Source of the DNA: Micromonospora sp. M71_S20
GTDB taxonomy: Bacteria; Actinomycetota; Actinomycetes; Mycobacteriales; Micromonosporaceae
DNA: 64,000 bases
Direction of reading: 5' to 3'
Assembly: GCF_003664255.1 (NCBI RefSeq)
Contig: NZ_RCCV01000001.1
Location: 2,232,001-2,296,000, forward strand
Shown here: one piece after another, positions 57,578 through 64,000 of the stretch
Layout: the number at the start of each line of letters is the position of its first letter
Numbering within the stretch: the stretch's first letter is position 1
The notes under the pieces: model-generated
The model's database searches: none
Told to the model about the DNA's origin: nothing
Seen by the model: only the letters and a program-made list of their open reading frames with translations
Translations under genes and position numbers: made by a program

Positions 57578-59116
57578 TCAGCGGCGGCGGAGGGCCACCA
57601 CGGCGACGTCGTCGTGGATCTCCGGCGGGGCCAGCTCGACCAGGAGCCGTTCGCAGAACTGGTCCAGGTCGTCCTCGACCCGGCCGGCGGCTACGGCCAG
57701 GGCGGCCAGCCCGTCGTCGATCGTGGTGTCCCGCCGCTCGATCAGCCCGTCGGTGTAGAACACCAGCGTCGCCCCGGCCGGCAGCACGAACTCCAGGTCG
57801 GGTGGCCGTGGCGCGCGGACCCCGAGCAGCGGGGCCGAGTGCTGCACGAACTCCACCTTGCCGTCCAGACTGAGCAGCGGCGGCAGGTGACCGGCGCTGG
57901 CCAGCCGCACCCGGCCGCTGGGCGGGTGCAGCAGCAGCACGCAGATCGTGGCCAGCTCGTTGGGGAGCAGGGTGCGCATGAGCTCGTTGACCCGGTCGAG
58001 GATCTCGCCCGGCTGGTGCCCCTCCACCGCGTACGCCCGCACCGCGTGCCGCAGCTCGGCCATCACCGTCGCGGCGTGCAGCGAGTGACCGGCCACGTCG
58101 CCGATCGCCAGCAGCAGGTGACCGTCAAGCATCACCAGCTCGTAGAAGTCGCCCCCCACCTCGGTCTGCGCGCTCGCCGGCTCGTAGCGGACGGCCATGT
58201 CGAGCCCGTTGACCTGCGGTATCCGGCGCGGCAGCAGGCTGCGCTGGAGCGTGACCGCGATACGGTGCTCCTCGTCGAAGGAGCGCTGCGCCTCCACAGC
58301 CGCCGCCACCGCCTGAGCGAGCTGCCGCAGCACCGGAGTGCGGGCGGTCTGCGTGGCGGTGGGCACCACGACGTAGAGCGGCGCGCGGTCCTCGCGCAGC
58401 CGGGCGGCGGCCACCGTGACCGTGTCGTCCGACGGCCACTCGACCAGGCCCCAGGCGGCCGGCTCGTCCACCCGGACCGTCGTCCCGGTGGGCACCCCGG
58501 CGTCGTCGACGATCCACGGGACGATCGTGGCCGGGCCGCCGGGGCCGTCCGCGATCCCGGCGAGGCAGTCGCCCTCGAACGTCTCGGCGATCACGGCGGC
58601 CGGGCTCTTGAAGATCTGGGCGGCGCCGGCCGCCGCCGCCTCCAGCAGCCGTGCGAAGTTCGGGGCGGAGTGCACCGCCACGGTGGTGTCGGCCAGCCCG
58701 AGCAGCCGTTCGGCGAGCAGCTCGGCGCGCTGCCGGGCCCGGTAGTAGCGCAGCACCGCGTGGGAGGTCGCGACCAGCTCCTCCGGCTCGATGGGCTCGG
58801 CCAGGTACGCGTCCGCGCCCCGGGTCAGCCCCTGCGCCCGGTCCGCCACGTCCACCGCGTGCGCGGACACGTGGATCACCGGCATCGCCGGGTGCGCCGC
58901 CTTGATCCGCTCGCAGACCTCGAACCCGTTGATGTCGGGCAACCGCACGTCGAGCACCACGAGGTCGATCGGGTCCACCCCGACCCGGGCCAGCGCCTCG
59001 GCGCCGTTCTCGGCCTCCAGCACGGTGAAGCCCGCCCGGGAGAGCCAGCTGACCAGGAGGTAGCGCTTGGTGGGGCTGTCGTCGACCACCAGCACCGTCG
59101 CCGGGCCACCCTCCAC
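57578..59116 (-). CDS. Response-regulator-coupled PP2C phosphatase (RsbU/RssB-like)
   Basis: 512 residues. The receiver domain (about 7-125) has its acidic pair in LVVDDSPTKR and phospho-Asp in LVVLDVRLPDINGF near 55. A GAF-like domain covers about 145-265. The phosphatase domain (about 280-510) has metal-binding GGDFYELV near 328 and IGDVAGHS near 348, then FYTDGLIERR and HDDVAVVAL. It would dephosphorylate a STAS antagonist when its receiver is phosphorylated, probably by the kinase encoded just upstream. The GTG start lies 1 bp beyond the kinase stop. Last gene of the stressosome operon. Confidence 0.9.
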   Translation of the reverse strand: MEGGPATVLVVDDSPTKRYLLVSWLSRAGFTVLEAENGAEALARVGVDPIDLVVLDVRLPDINGFEVCERIKAAHPAMPVIHVSAHAVDVADRAQGLTRGADAYLAEPIEPEELVATSHAVLRYYRARQRAELLAERLLGLADTTVAVHSAPNFARLLEAAAAGAAQIFKSPAAVIAETFEGDCLAGIADGPGGPATIVPWIVDDAGVPTGTTVRVDEPAAWGLVEWPSDDTVTVAAARLREDRAPLYVVVPTATQTARTPVLRQLAQAVAAAVEAQRSFDEEHRIAVTLQRSLLPRRIPQVNGLDMAVRYEPASAQTEVGGDFYELVMLDGHLLLAIGDVAGHSLHAATVMAELRHAVRAYAVEGHQPGEILDRVNELMRTLLPNELATICVLLLHPPSGRVRLASAGHLPPLLSLDGKVEFVQHSAPLLGVRAPRPPDLEFVLPAGATLVFYTDGLIERRDTTIDDGLAALAVAAGRVEDDLDQFCERLLVELAPPEIHDDVAVVALRRR

Positions 59117-59117
59117 C

Positions 59118-60485
59118 TCACGCTCCTCCGACGGGCAGGGTGACCGTGAACGTGCTGCCCCGGCCCGGCTCGCTGGACACCGTCAGGCTGCCACCGAGCA
59201 GGTTCACCAACCGCCGCGCGTACGGCAGGCCGAGGCCCGTGCCGCCGACCCGGGTGGCGCCGGGCACCTGGTAGAACTCCTCGAAGATCCGCTCGTGCAG
59301 CTCCGGGGGGATGCCCGCGCCGGTGTCGGAGACGATGAGCGACCAGCGCTCGTCCCGCCGCTCCGCCCGCAGCCGGACCTCCCCGCGCTCGGTGAACTTG
59401 AGTCCGTTGTGCAGCAGGTTGCGCAGGACCTGGGCGAGCAGCACCTCGTCCGTACGCAGCGTCGCCGGAACTGGCGGCTCCTCCACCACGAACTCCACGT
59501 CGGGGCGGGTGGCCAGGGCCCGTAGCGTGCCGCGCAACTGGCCGAAGACCGGCCGCAGGTCGACCTCGGTCCAGTCGGGCTCGATCCGGCCCGACTCGGC
59601 CTTGGCCAGGTCGAGCAGCTCGTTGACGAGCGTGAGGAGGTCACCCGCCGAGGAGCGGATCAGCCCGACCTGGCGGGCCTGCTCGGCGGTGAGCGGGTCG
59701 GAGGCGGAGTCGCCGAGCAGCCGGCCCAGGCCCATGATCGCGGTGACCGGCGCCCGCAGCTCGTGGCTGACGTTCGCCAGGAAGCGGCTCTTCGACTCGC
59801 TGGCCGCGCGCAGCTGGGCGGACTTCTCGTCCAGCTCGGCGTAGAGGGCCACCACGCCGCGGTTGGTCTCCTCCAGCTCCTCGGTGAGCTGGTTGTAGAG
59901 CGCCATCACCCCGCGGTTGGTCTCCTCCAGCTCCTCGTTCAGGACGGCCAGCTCGTCGCGCTGGCTGCGTACCTCGTCGAGGGCGGCGACCAGTTGGGCG
60001 TTCTGGGCGGTCAGCTCGTCCAGGGCGCTGCCCGGGGCGTTCCGGTCGAGCTCGGAGCGCAGCTCGGCGAGACGCTCGGGGGTCAGCACCTCTGCGGTGA
60101 CCGGGACACGTCGGGACATCCTCACGACCGTAACCCCCTCCCCGGTCACCACGCCCAACTTGTCCACCAACCGCGCCACCGCGCCGGACTGCGGCTCGTA
60201 CCGGCCGCCGGGCAGCGGACGCGCCGGGACGAGGTCCACCCGCAGGTGGCGCCTGCCGTCGACGGCGTCATCGACGAGCACGAATGCCACCTCCGCCCCG
60301 CCGACCGAGTGCAGCAGGTCCCGGGCGACCTCGCTGAGCGCCGTGGCGATGCGTACCTGGTCCTGGTGCTCCAGGCCCACCGCGGCGGCGACCTCACGGC
60401 CCCGCTGGCGGACGACGAAGATGTCGTGTTCGACCCGCAGCGCCATCGTCAGCAGCGGCGCCCCGGTGGGTCCGGTCACGACCAT
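59118..60485 (-). CDS. Soluble sensor histidine kinase with coiled-coil stalk
   Basis: 455 residues, no membrane helix. An N-terminal RsbW/RsbT-like domain (about 1-110, with ATALSEVARDLLHSVGGAE) precedes a coiled coil (about 150-225) that contains an exact-style duplication, ELEETNRGVMALY then ELEETNRGVVALY. The kinase core has its H-box in FLANVSHELRAPVTAIMGL near 228, an N-box in VLRNLLHNGLKF near 355, and DTGAGIPPEL and GGTGLGLPYARR. Ala replaces the usual Thr after the phospho-His (HELRAP), which is tolerated in relatives. The start overlaps the RsbX-like gene by 10 bp. It probably phosphorylates the receiver of the downstream phosphatase. Confidence 0.9.
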   Translation of the reverse strand: MVVTGPTGAPLLTMALRVEHDIFVVRQRGREVAAAVGLEHQDQVRIATALSEVARDLLHSVGGAEVAFVLVDDAVDGRRHLRVDLVPARPLPGGRYEPQSGAVARLVDKLGVVTGEGVTVVRMSRRVPVTAEVLTPERLAELRSELDRNAPGSALDELTAQNAQLVAALDEVRSQRDELAVLNEELEETNRGVMALYNQLTEELEETNRGVVALYAELDEKSAQLRAASESKSRFLANVSHELRAPVTAIMGLGRLLGDSASDPLTAEQARQVGLIRSSAGDLLTLVNELLDLAKAESGRIEPDWTEVDLRPVFGQLRGTLRALATRPDVEFVVEEPPVPATLRTDEVLLAQVLRNLLHNGLKFTERGEVRLRAERRDERWSLIVSDTGAGIPPELHERIFEEFYQVPGATRVGGTGLGLPYARRLVNLLGGSLTVSSEPGRGSTFTVTLPVGGA

Positions 60486-61495
60486 GCCCGGACGGCCAGG
60501 ACGCAGGCGTCGTCGCGGCGGGTGCCGGCGTCACGCAGCACCGTCGCGGCCACCACCAGGGGCGAACGGTCGACGAGACCGGGATAGTCGGCGAGCTGCC
60601 AGCGGTCGACCACCCCGTCACTGTGCATGACCAGCAGGGAGTCGGACTCGAATGGGTAGTCGTACTGCCGGACCGAGGGGCGCTGGTGCCCGGCGATGCC
60701 GGGCAGCGAGACCAGGCCCCGCCGCTTGCCGTCGGCGCCAATCACGGCGGCGGAGATGTTGCCCAGCCCGGAGTAGCGCAGCATCCCGGCCGACGGGTCC
60801 GGCTCGGCCACGGCCAGCGCCGCGCCCCGGGTGTGCGACATCGAGCGGTGCAGGTGCGCGACGACCGCCGACGGCGCCCCCACCGGCGCCTTGCGGAACG
60901 CGTCGAGCGCGGCGTCGGTGGCGGCGGAGGCGAGCGGCCCGTGTCCCAGGCCGTCGCAGACCAGCACCTGGCGCCGGCCCTCGACGATCCGCCACGCGTA
61001 CCCGTCGCCGCTGACCGACTCCCCGGCCAGCGGCCGGCTGAGCGCGCCGACCCAGGGCCGCTCGTGCCCGCCGTCGGGCTTCGGCCAGACCTGTACGGCG
61101 AGGACCGTGCCGCGCTCCGGCCGGGAGTAGCCGTCGAACCAGCTGGCCTGTCGGACGATCGCGCCGAGGCCGATGCCGAGCGTCCCGACGGTGGAGTGCC
61201 CGTCCTGGGAGGAGGCGGTGAGGTCGGCCATCCCCGGCCCGGTGTCGAGGGCGACCAGCTCCACGCCGGCCTCCCCGTCGCGCCGCGCCGGCCGCAGCAG
61301 CAGGACACCGTCGTCGGCGTGCTTGACCAGGTTGCTGGTCAGCTCGGCGGCGACGATGGCCAGGTCGGCGGTGCGGGCATCGCCCAGGTCGAGCTGGACG
61401 CCGAGCCGTTCGGCGGCCCGACGCACCGCGCTGGCCGTGCTGCCGTTCTCGACCCGGAACCAGACTCCGCGGTCGGAGACCACGTCGTCGTTCAT
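60476..61495 (-). CDS. ATPase-SpoIIE phosphatase fusion (RsbX-like)
   Basis: 339 residues from ATG 61495, which overlaps the rsbT stop (ATGA); ATG 61504 is an alternative. The N-terminal half (about 15-135) is a GHKL anti-sigma-type ATPase (VAAELTSNLVKHADDG, DTGPGMADL, GIGLGAI). The C-terminal half (about 145-339) is a short PP2C-like domain (VLVCDGLGHGPLASAATDAA, LLVMHSDGVVD, DDACVLAV). Such fusions downstream of rsbT correspond in position to RsbX, the feedback phosphatase that resets RsbR and RsbS. The ATPase part may compete with or support RsbT; this is inference. Confidence 0.85.
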   Translation of the reverse strand: MNDDVVSDRGVWFRVENGSTASAVRRAAERLGVQLDLGDARTADLAIVAAELTSNLVKHADDGVLLLRPARRDGEAGVELVALDTGPGMADLTASSQDGHSTVGTLGIGLGAIVRQASWFDGYSRPERGTVLAVQVWPKPDGGHERPWVGALSRPLAGESVSGDGYAWRIVEGRRQVLVCDGLGHGPLASAATDAALDAFRKAPVGAPSAVVAHLHRSMSHTRGAALAVAEPDPSAGMLRYSGLGNISAAVIGADGKRRGLVSLPGIAGHQRPSVRQYDYPFESDSLLVMHSDGVVDRWQLADYPGLVDRSPLVVAATVLRDAGTRRDDACVLAVRAWS

Positions 61496-61911
61496 CGGGA
61501 CCATTTGGTGACCGTGATCCGGGTTCCCTCGCCCACGGCGGTCTGGATGTCGAACTCGTCGACCAGCCGGCGCGCGCCGCTGAGCCCGAGGCCGAGCCCG
61601 CCGCCGGTGGTGTAGCCGTCGGTCAGCGCCAGGTCGAGGTCGGCGATGCCCGGGCCGGAGTCGGCGAAGACGATCCGCACGCCCCGCCGCCGGCCGTTGT
61701 CCACCGTGGCCACCTCCACCGAGCCGCCGCCGCCGTACACCAGGGTGTTGCGGGCCAGTTCACTCGCCGCGGTGACGATCTTGGTCTGGTCGACCAGCGA
61801 GAGCTTGACCGCCACCGACACGGTACGCACCAACTGCCGGACCCGTACCACGTCCTCGTCGCTGCGGATCGCCTGCGCCTGCGGCTGGCCCAGGTCGACT
61901 CCGGCGGTCAT
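61492..61911 (-). CDS. rsbT: RsbT-type serine kinase of the stressosome
   Basis: 139 residues, a single GHKL ATPase domain. N-box AASELARNTLVYGGGG near residue 50, G1 FADSGPGIADLDLALTDG near 83, and G2 GGGLGLGLSGARRLVDEF near 105 are intact. RsbT is held by RsbR-RsbS particles; on stress it phosphorylates them, is released and then activates an RsbU-type phosphatase. It overlaps both neighbours by 4 bp. Order rsbR-rsbS-rsbT is the classical stressosome module. Confidence 0.93.
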   Translation of the reverse strand: MTAGVDLGQPQAQAIRSDEDVVRVRQLVRTVSVAVKLSLVDQTKIVTAASELARNTLVYGGGGSVEVATVDNGRRRGVRIVFADSGPGIADLDLALTDGYTTGGGLGLGLSGARRLVDEFDIQTAVGEGTRITVTKWSR

Positions 61912-62321
61912 GACAACGCCGTCGTCTCGGCGTCCGGTTCGTCGTCGAACGCGAGCTCGTGCTCGTCGGCGTGGGCCGCCGCGATCAGCTCCATGCCCCG
62001 CTCGACGTTGAGCGCCGTCCGGATGCCGTTGAGCGACAGGCCCAGCTCGACCAGGGTGATGGCGACGGCGGGACGCATCCCGACCACGACCGTCTCCGCG
62101 TCGAGCACCTTGGAGATCGACGCGATGGTCGACAGCATCCGCCCGACAAAGGAGTCGACGATGTCCAGGGCGGTGATGTCGATGATCACGCCGTGACAGC
62201 CGGTGGCGACGATCCGCTCCGCGAGGTCCTCCTGGAGCTGGACGGCCGTCTGGTCGGACATGTCGACCTGGATGGAGACCAGCAGGATGTCGCCGATCTT
62301 GAGGATCGGCACCCGCTCCAT
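61908..62321 (-). CDS. rsbS: RsbS stressosome scaffold (STAS domain)
   Basis: 137 residues, mainly one STAS domain. Start VPILKIGDILLVSIQVDMSD, and the phosphoserine position in LDIVDSFVGRML near residue 60, match RsbS. A C-terminal acidic extension of about 17 residues (HELAFDDEPDAETTALS) goes beyond the usual length. RsbS forms the stressosome shell with RsbR and captures RsbT. The start shares one base with the rsbR stop; the end overlaps rsbT by 4 bp. Confidence 0.93.
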   Translation of the reverse strand: MERVPILKIGDILLVSIQVDMSDQTAVQLQEDLAERIVATGCHGVIIDITALDIVDSFVGRMLSTIASISKVLDAETVVVGMRPAVAITLVELGLSLNGIRTALNVERGMELIAAAHADEHELAFDDEPDAETTALS

Positions 62322-63178
62322 CAGGCCTCCCGGCGCTGGCGGCGGCCGGTCTCGACCCCGGTGAGCCGGAGCACGTGCCGCAGCGCGTCGGCGAGGCTGG
62401 CCTTGGTGGCGATGTCGCCGAACTCGATGCCCAGGGCCACGATGGTCTGCGCGATCTGCGGCCGGATGCCGGAGATGATGCAGTCGGCGCCCATCAACCG
62501 GGCGGCCACCACGGTCTTGAGGATGTGCTGGGCGACCTGGGTGTCCACCGCCGGTACGCCGGTGATGTCGATGATCGCGTAGGGCGAGCCGGTGTCGACC
62601 AGGGTCTGGAGCAGCCGCTCCATCACCACCTGGGCCCGGGCCGAGTCGAGGGTGCCGACCAGCGGCACGGCGACCACGCCCTCCCAGAGCTTCACCACCG
62701 GGGTGGACAGCTCCAGCAGCTGCTCCGCCTGGTCGGCGATGAGGCTCTCGCGGGTGCGTACGAAGCTCTCGAAGGTGAACAGGCCCATCTGGTCGATCAG
62801 GCCGGAGAAGGCGACGTAGTCGCGGAGCGCGTCGGGGCCGCCCTCGGCCTCCACCAGCTCCAGCAGCACCTCCTTGAGCGAGAACACGCTGACCGCGGTC
62901 TCGGAGGCGGAGAAGCCCTGCCGGGCGCGTCCCCGGGACAGCTCCGACAGCACGGCGCGCAGCTCGGTGGCCTGCTCGGAGTCGAGGTCGACGGCTCCCT
63001 GCTCACTTGCCGTGATCATGCTAGAATGCAGCTCCTGCATCTGCCGGCGCAGTTCGCCCTGACTGAGTCGCCCGCGCAGCGACCCGGCGGCGATCTCCGT
63101 CCAGCGCTGCATGATCCGCTCGGCGTGACCGGTCAGCAGACCGGCCAGCCGGCTGCTTTCCTCGGCGCTCAACGCCAT
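62321..63178 (-). CDS. rsbR: RsbR-type stressosome co-antagonist
   Basis: 285 residues. The N-terminal half (about 1-150) is an all-helical sensor module (SSRLAGLLTGHAERIMQRW), predicted to be globin-like by its position and helix pattern rather than by a clear heme motif. The linker (LLELSTPVVKLWEGVVAVPL) and C-terminal STAS domain (about 170-280) follow, with phosphorylatable Thr/Ser positions in DITGVPAVDTQVAQ near 205. The ATG at 63178 is preceded by AAGGGGG; the frame upstream is noise. It heads the stressosome operon and is divergent from a STAS gene. Confidence 0.9.
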   Translation of the reverse strand: MALSAEESSRLAGLLTGHAERIMQRWTEIAAGSLRGRLSQGELRRQMQELHSSMITASEQGAVDLDSEQATELRAVLSELSRGRARQGFSASETAVSVFSLKEVLLELVEAEGGPDALRDYVAFSGLIDQMGLFTFESFVRTRESLIADQAEQLLELSTPVVKLWEGVVAVPLVGTLDSARAQVVMERLLQTLVDTGSPYAIIDITGVPAVDTQVAQHILKTVVAARLMGADCIISGIRPQIAQTIVALGIEFGDIATKASLADALRHVLRLTGVETGRRQRREA

Positions 63179-63340
63179 GGTGAACCCCCTTCGACCTCGA
63201 CGGCGGACTCTATCACCGGAGGCCGGAGCGCTACTTGTCGCAGGGCAAACGAATGAGGACGGCCACCGGATACCGCCTCCCGTTCTGCATACCACCCCGA
63301 TCGTGGGATACCGTTTCCCCGATAACAGGAGGTCTGGCGA
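63179..63340. promoter_or_regulatory. Divergent promoter region, rsbR / STAS gene
   Basis: GGATACCG occurs twice in direct orientation (63268 and 63306), each followed by a YYTCCC-type block. On the minus strand TGATAGAGT, about 35 bp upstream of rsbR, could be a -10 box. On the plus strand an AGGAGGT ribosome-binding site (ending 9 bp before the ATG at 63341) is obvious. A stress-sigma promoter is possible, but I could not fit its consensus convincingly. Confidence 0.4.
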
Positions 63341-63697
63341 ATGTCCTTGACGGTGCACACGGAACAGCGCGGCGACGTGGTCGTCGTATCGGTCGCGGGC
63401 GAGCTGGACATGGCGACCGCACCGCAGTTGCAGGACCAGATCACCGACCTGCTCGACAAGGGCCGCAGCCGGCTCGTCTTCGACCTGGCGAACGTCTCGT
63501 TCTGCGACTCCACGGGGCTGTCGGTGTTCGTCCGGGCCAAGAACAGCTGCGACGAGGCGGGCGGCGTGGTACGGCTGGCCGCACCGCAGCGGGGCGTGCT
63601 GCGCATCCTCGAGGTGAGCGGTCTCGTCGAGGTGCTGCACACCTATCCGACGGTCGACCAGGCCGTGGCCGGCGACCCCACGCCGGCCTCCTCCTGA
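63341..63697 (+). CDS. STAS-domain anti-sigma factor antagonist (RsbV-like)
   Basis: 118 residues. STAS domain with VVVVSVAGELDMATAPQL near residues 13-30 and the phosphoserine site FCDSTGLSVFVRAKN near 56. It is the likely downstream target of the stressosome-controlled phosphatase, transmitting the signal to an anti-sigma kinase not seen in this window. ATG 63341 follows AGGAGGTCTGGCGA. It is divergent from rsbR, so a shared control region is expected. Confidence 0.9.
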   Translation: MSLTVHTEQRGDVVVVSVAGELDMATAPQLQDQITDLLDKGRSRLVFDLANVSFCDSTGLSVFVRAKNSCDEAGGVVRLAAPQRGVLRILEVSGLVEVLHTYPTVDQAVAGDPTPASS

Positions 63698-63706
63698 CGG
63701 TCCCCC

Positions 63707-64000
63707 TCACGCCTCGTCCTCGATGTGTCGGGGACGGGCGATCACCATGCCCGCGCCGGTCTGCACAGCGAGTGCCGCCAGCAGGAACCCGATCGGGACG
63801 GTCCAGCCGCCGGTCGTCCCGTAGAGGATGCCCACCAGCAGCGGCCCCAGCGCCGCGATGAGGTAGCCGACGCTCTGGCTGAAGGCGGAGAGCGCCACCG
63901 TTCCCTCGGTGGTCCGCGCGCGCAGCCCGATGGTGGCCAGGATCATCGGGAAGGCGCTCTGCCCGATGGCGAGCAGCACCACCCAGAGCAGCGCACCGTC
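63707..64000 (-). CDS. MFS transporter (CynX/NimT-like), 5' part outside window
   Basis: Only the C-terminal 97 or so residues are visible; the frame stays open to base 64000 (DGALLWVVLLAIGQSAFPM), so the start lies beyond the window. Three transmembrane helices are seen, with FSQSVGYLIAALGPLLVGIL and the last helix WTVPIGFLLAALAVQTGAGM, then a short polar tail. These blocks resemble the CynX/NimT group of MFS permeases, whose members carry cyanate or related anions or drugs. Substrate not predictable. It converges on the STAS gene with a 9-bp gap. Confidence 0.75.
   Translation of the reverse strand, partial: DGALLWVVLLAIGQSAFPMILATIGLRARTTEGTVALSAFSQSVGYLIAALGPLLVGILYGTTGGWTVPIGFLLAALAVQTGAGMVIARPRHIEDEA

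Overview
The window is GC-rich throughout, uses many GTG starts, has predicted leaderless promoters, and carries a BldC-type regulator, a futalosine-route menaquinone enzyme, a mycothiol-family DinB-like protein and a full stressosome. Together these point to a filamentous actinobacterium, most likely Micromonosporaceae (Micromonospora-like). This is inferred from gene content and sequence style, not from a database search. No rRNA, tRNA, CRISPR array, prophage or insertion sequence was seen; the region looks like ordinary chromosome with several intergenic repeat blocks.

Layout. 1-4.6 kb: a truncated HelD-like helicase, a two-gene ABC exporter and a two-module VOC protein. 4.7-7.9 kb: a BtuF-BtuC-BtuD-type uptake operon on the minus strand, headed by a clear cobalamin riboswitch with a candidate ribosome-binding-site hairpin. 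8-12 kb: secreted M14 and C39-like peptidases, a sigma-factor remnant and a tiny zinc-ribbon membrane protein. 12-14 kb: two small membrane proteins and mqnE. 14-20 kb: an NlpC/P60 hydrolase, a proline-rich membrane protein, a DEAD-box helicase with a tandem-repeat tail, and a glycolipid-binding-domain protein. 20-23.4 kb: a PLP enzyme, an SDR, an Lrp-type regulator and bldC. 23.4-27.7 kb: ubiX, a class I terpene-synthase-like gene, and ubiD-ubiA, the menaquinone tailoring enzymes. 27.9-32.6 kb: a secreted protein, a divergent AhpD/MarR pair and an unrecognised coupled gene pair. 32.8-39 kb: hemL, a histidine phosphatase and the System II cytochrome c genes resA-ccdA-resB-ccsB, closely overlapped.

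39-64 kb is dominated by partner-switching and phosphorelay signalling: a STAS protein, a response regulator, a 1454-residue HAMP-array hybrid kinase and a SpoIIE phosphatase at 39.5-47.7 kb, and rsbR-rsbS-rsbT-rsbX-like-kinase-rsbU-like plus another STAS gene at 57.6-63.7 kb. Between them lie a FAD oxidase, oligopeptidase B, a Thr/Ser dehydratase-like enzyme and a PadR-controlled ABC transporter. The window ends inside an MFS transporter.

The most unusual features are non-coding. At least four short palindromes share GTCGATC...GATCGAC-type ends and occupy unrelated intergenic gaps. There are also three distinct tandem or direct repeat blocks (60 bp x2, 25 bp x about 13, 20 bp x7) within 37.5-40.4 kb. 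The best candidate for an undescribed protein system is the coupled pair at 30946-32639, whose two products share an N-terminal motif.
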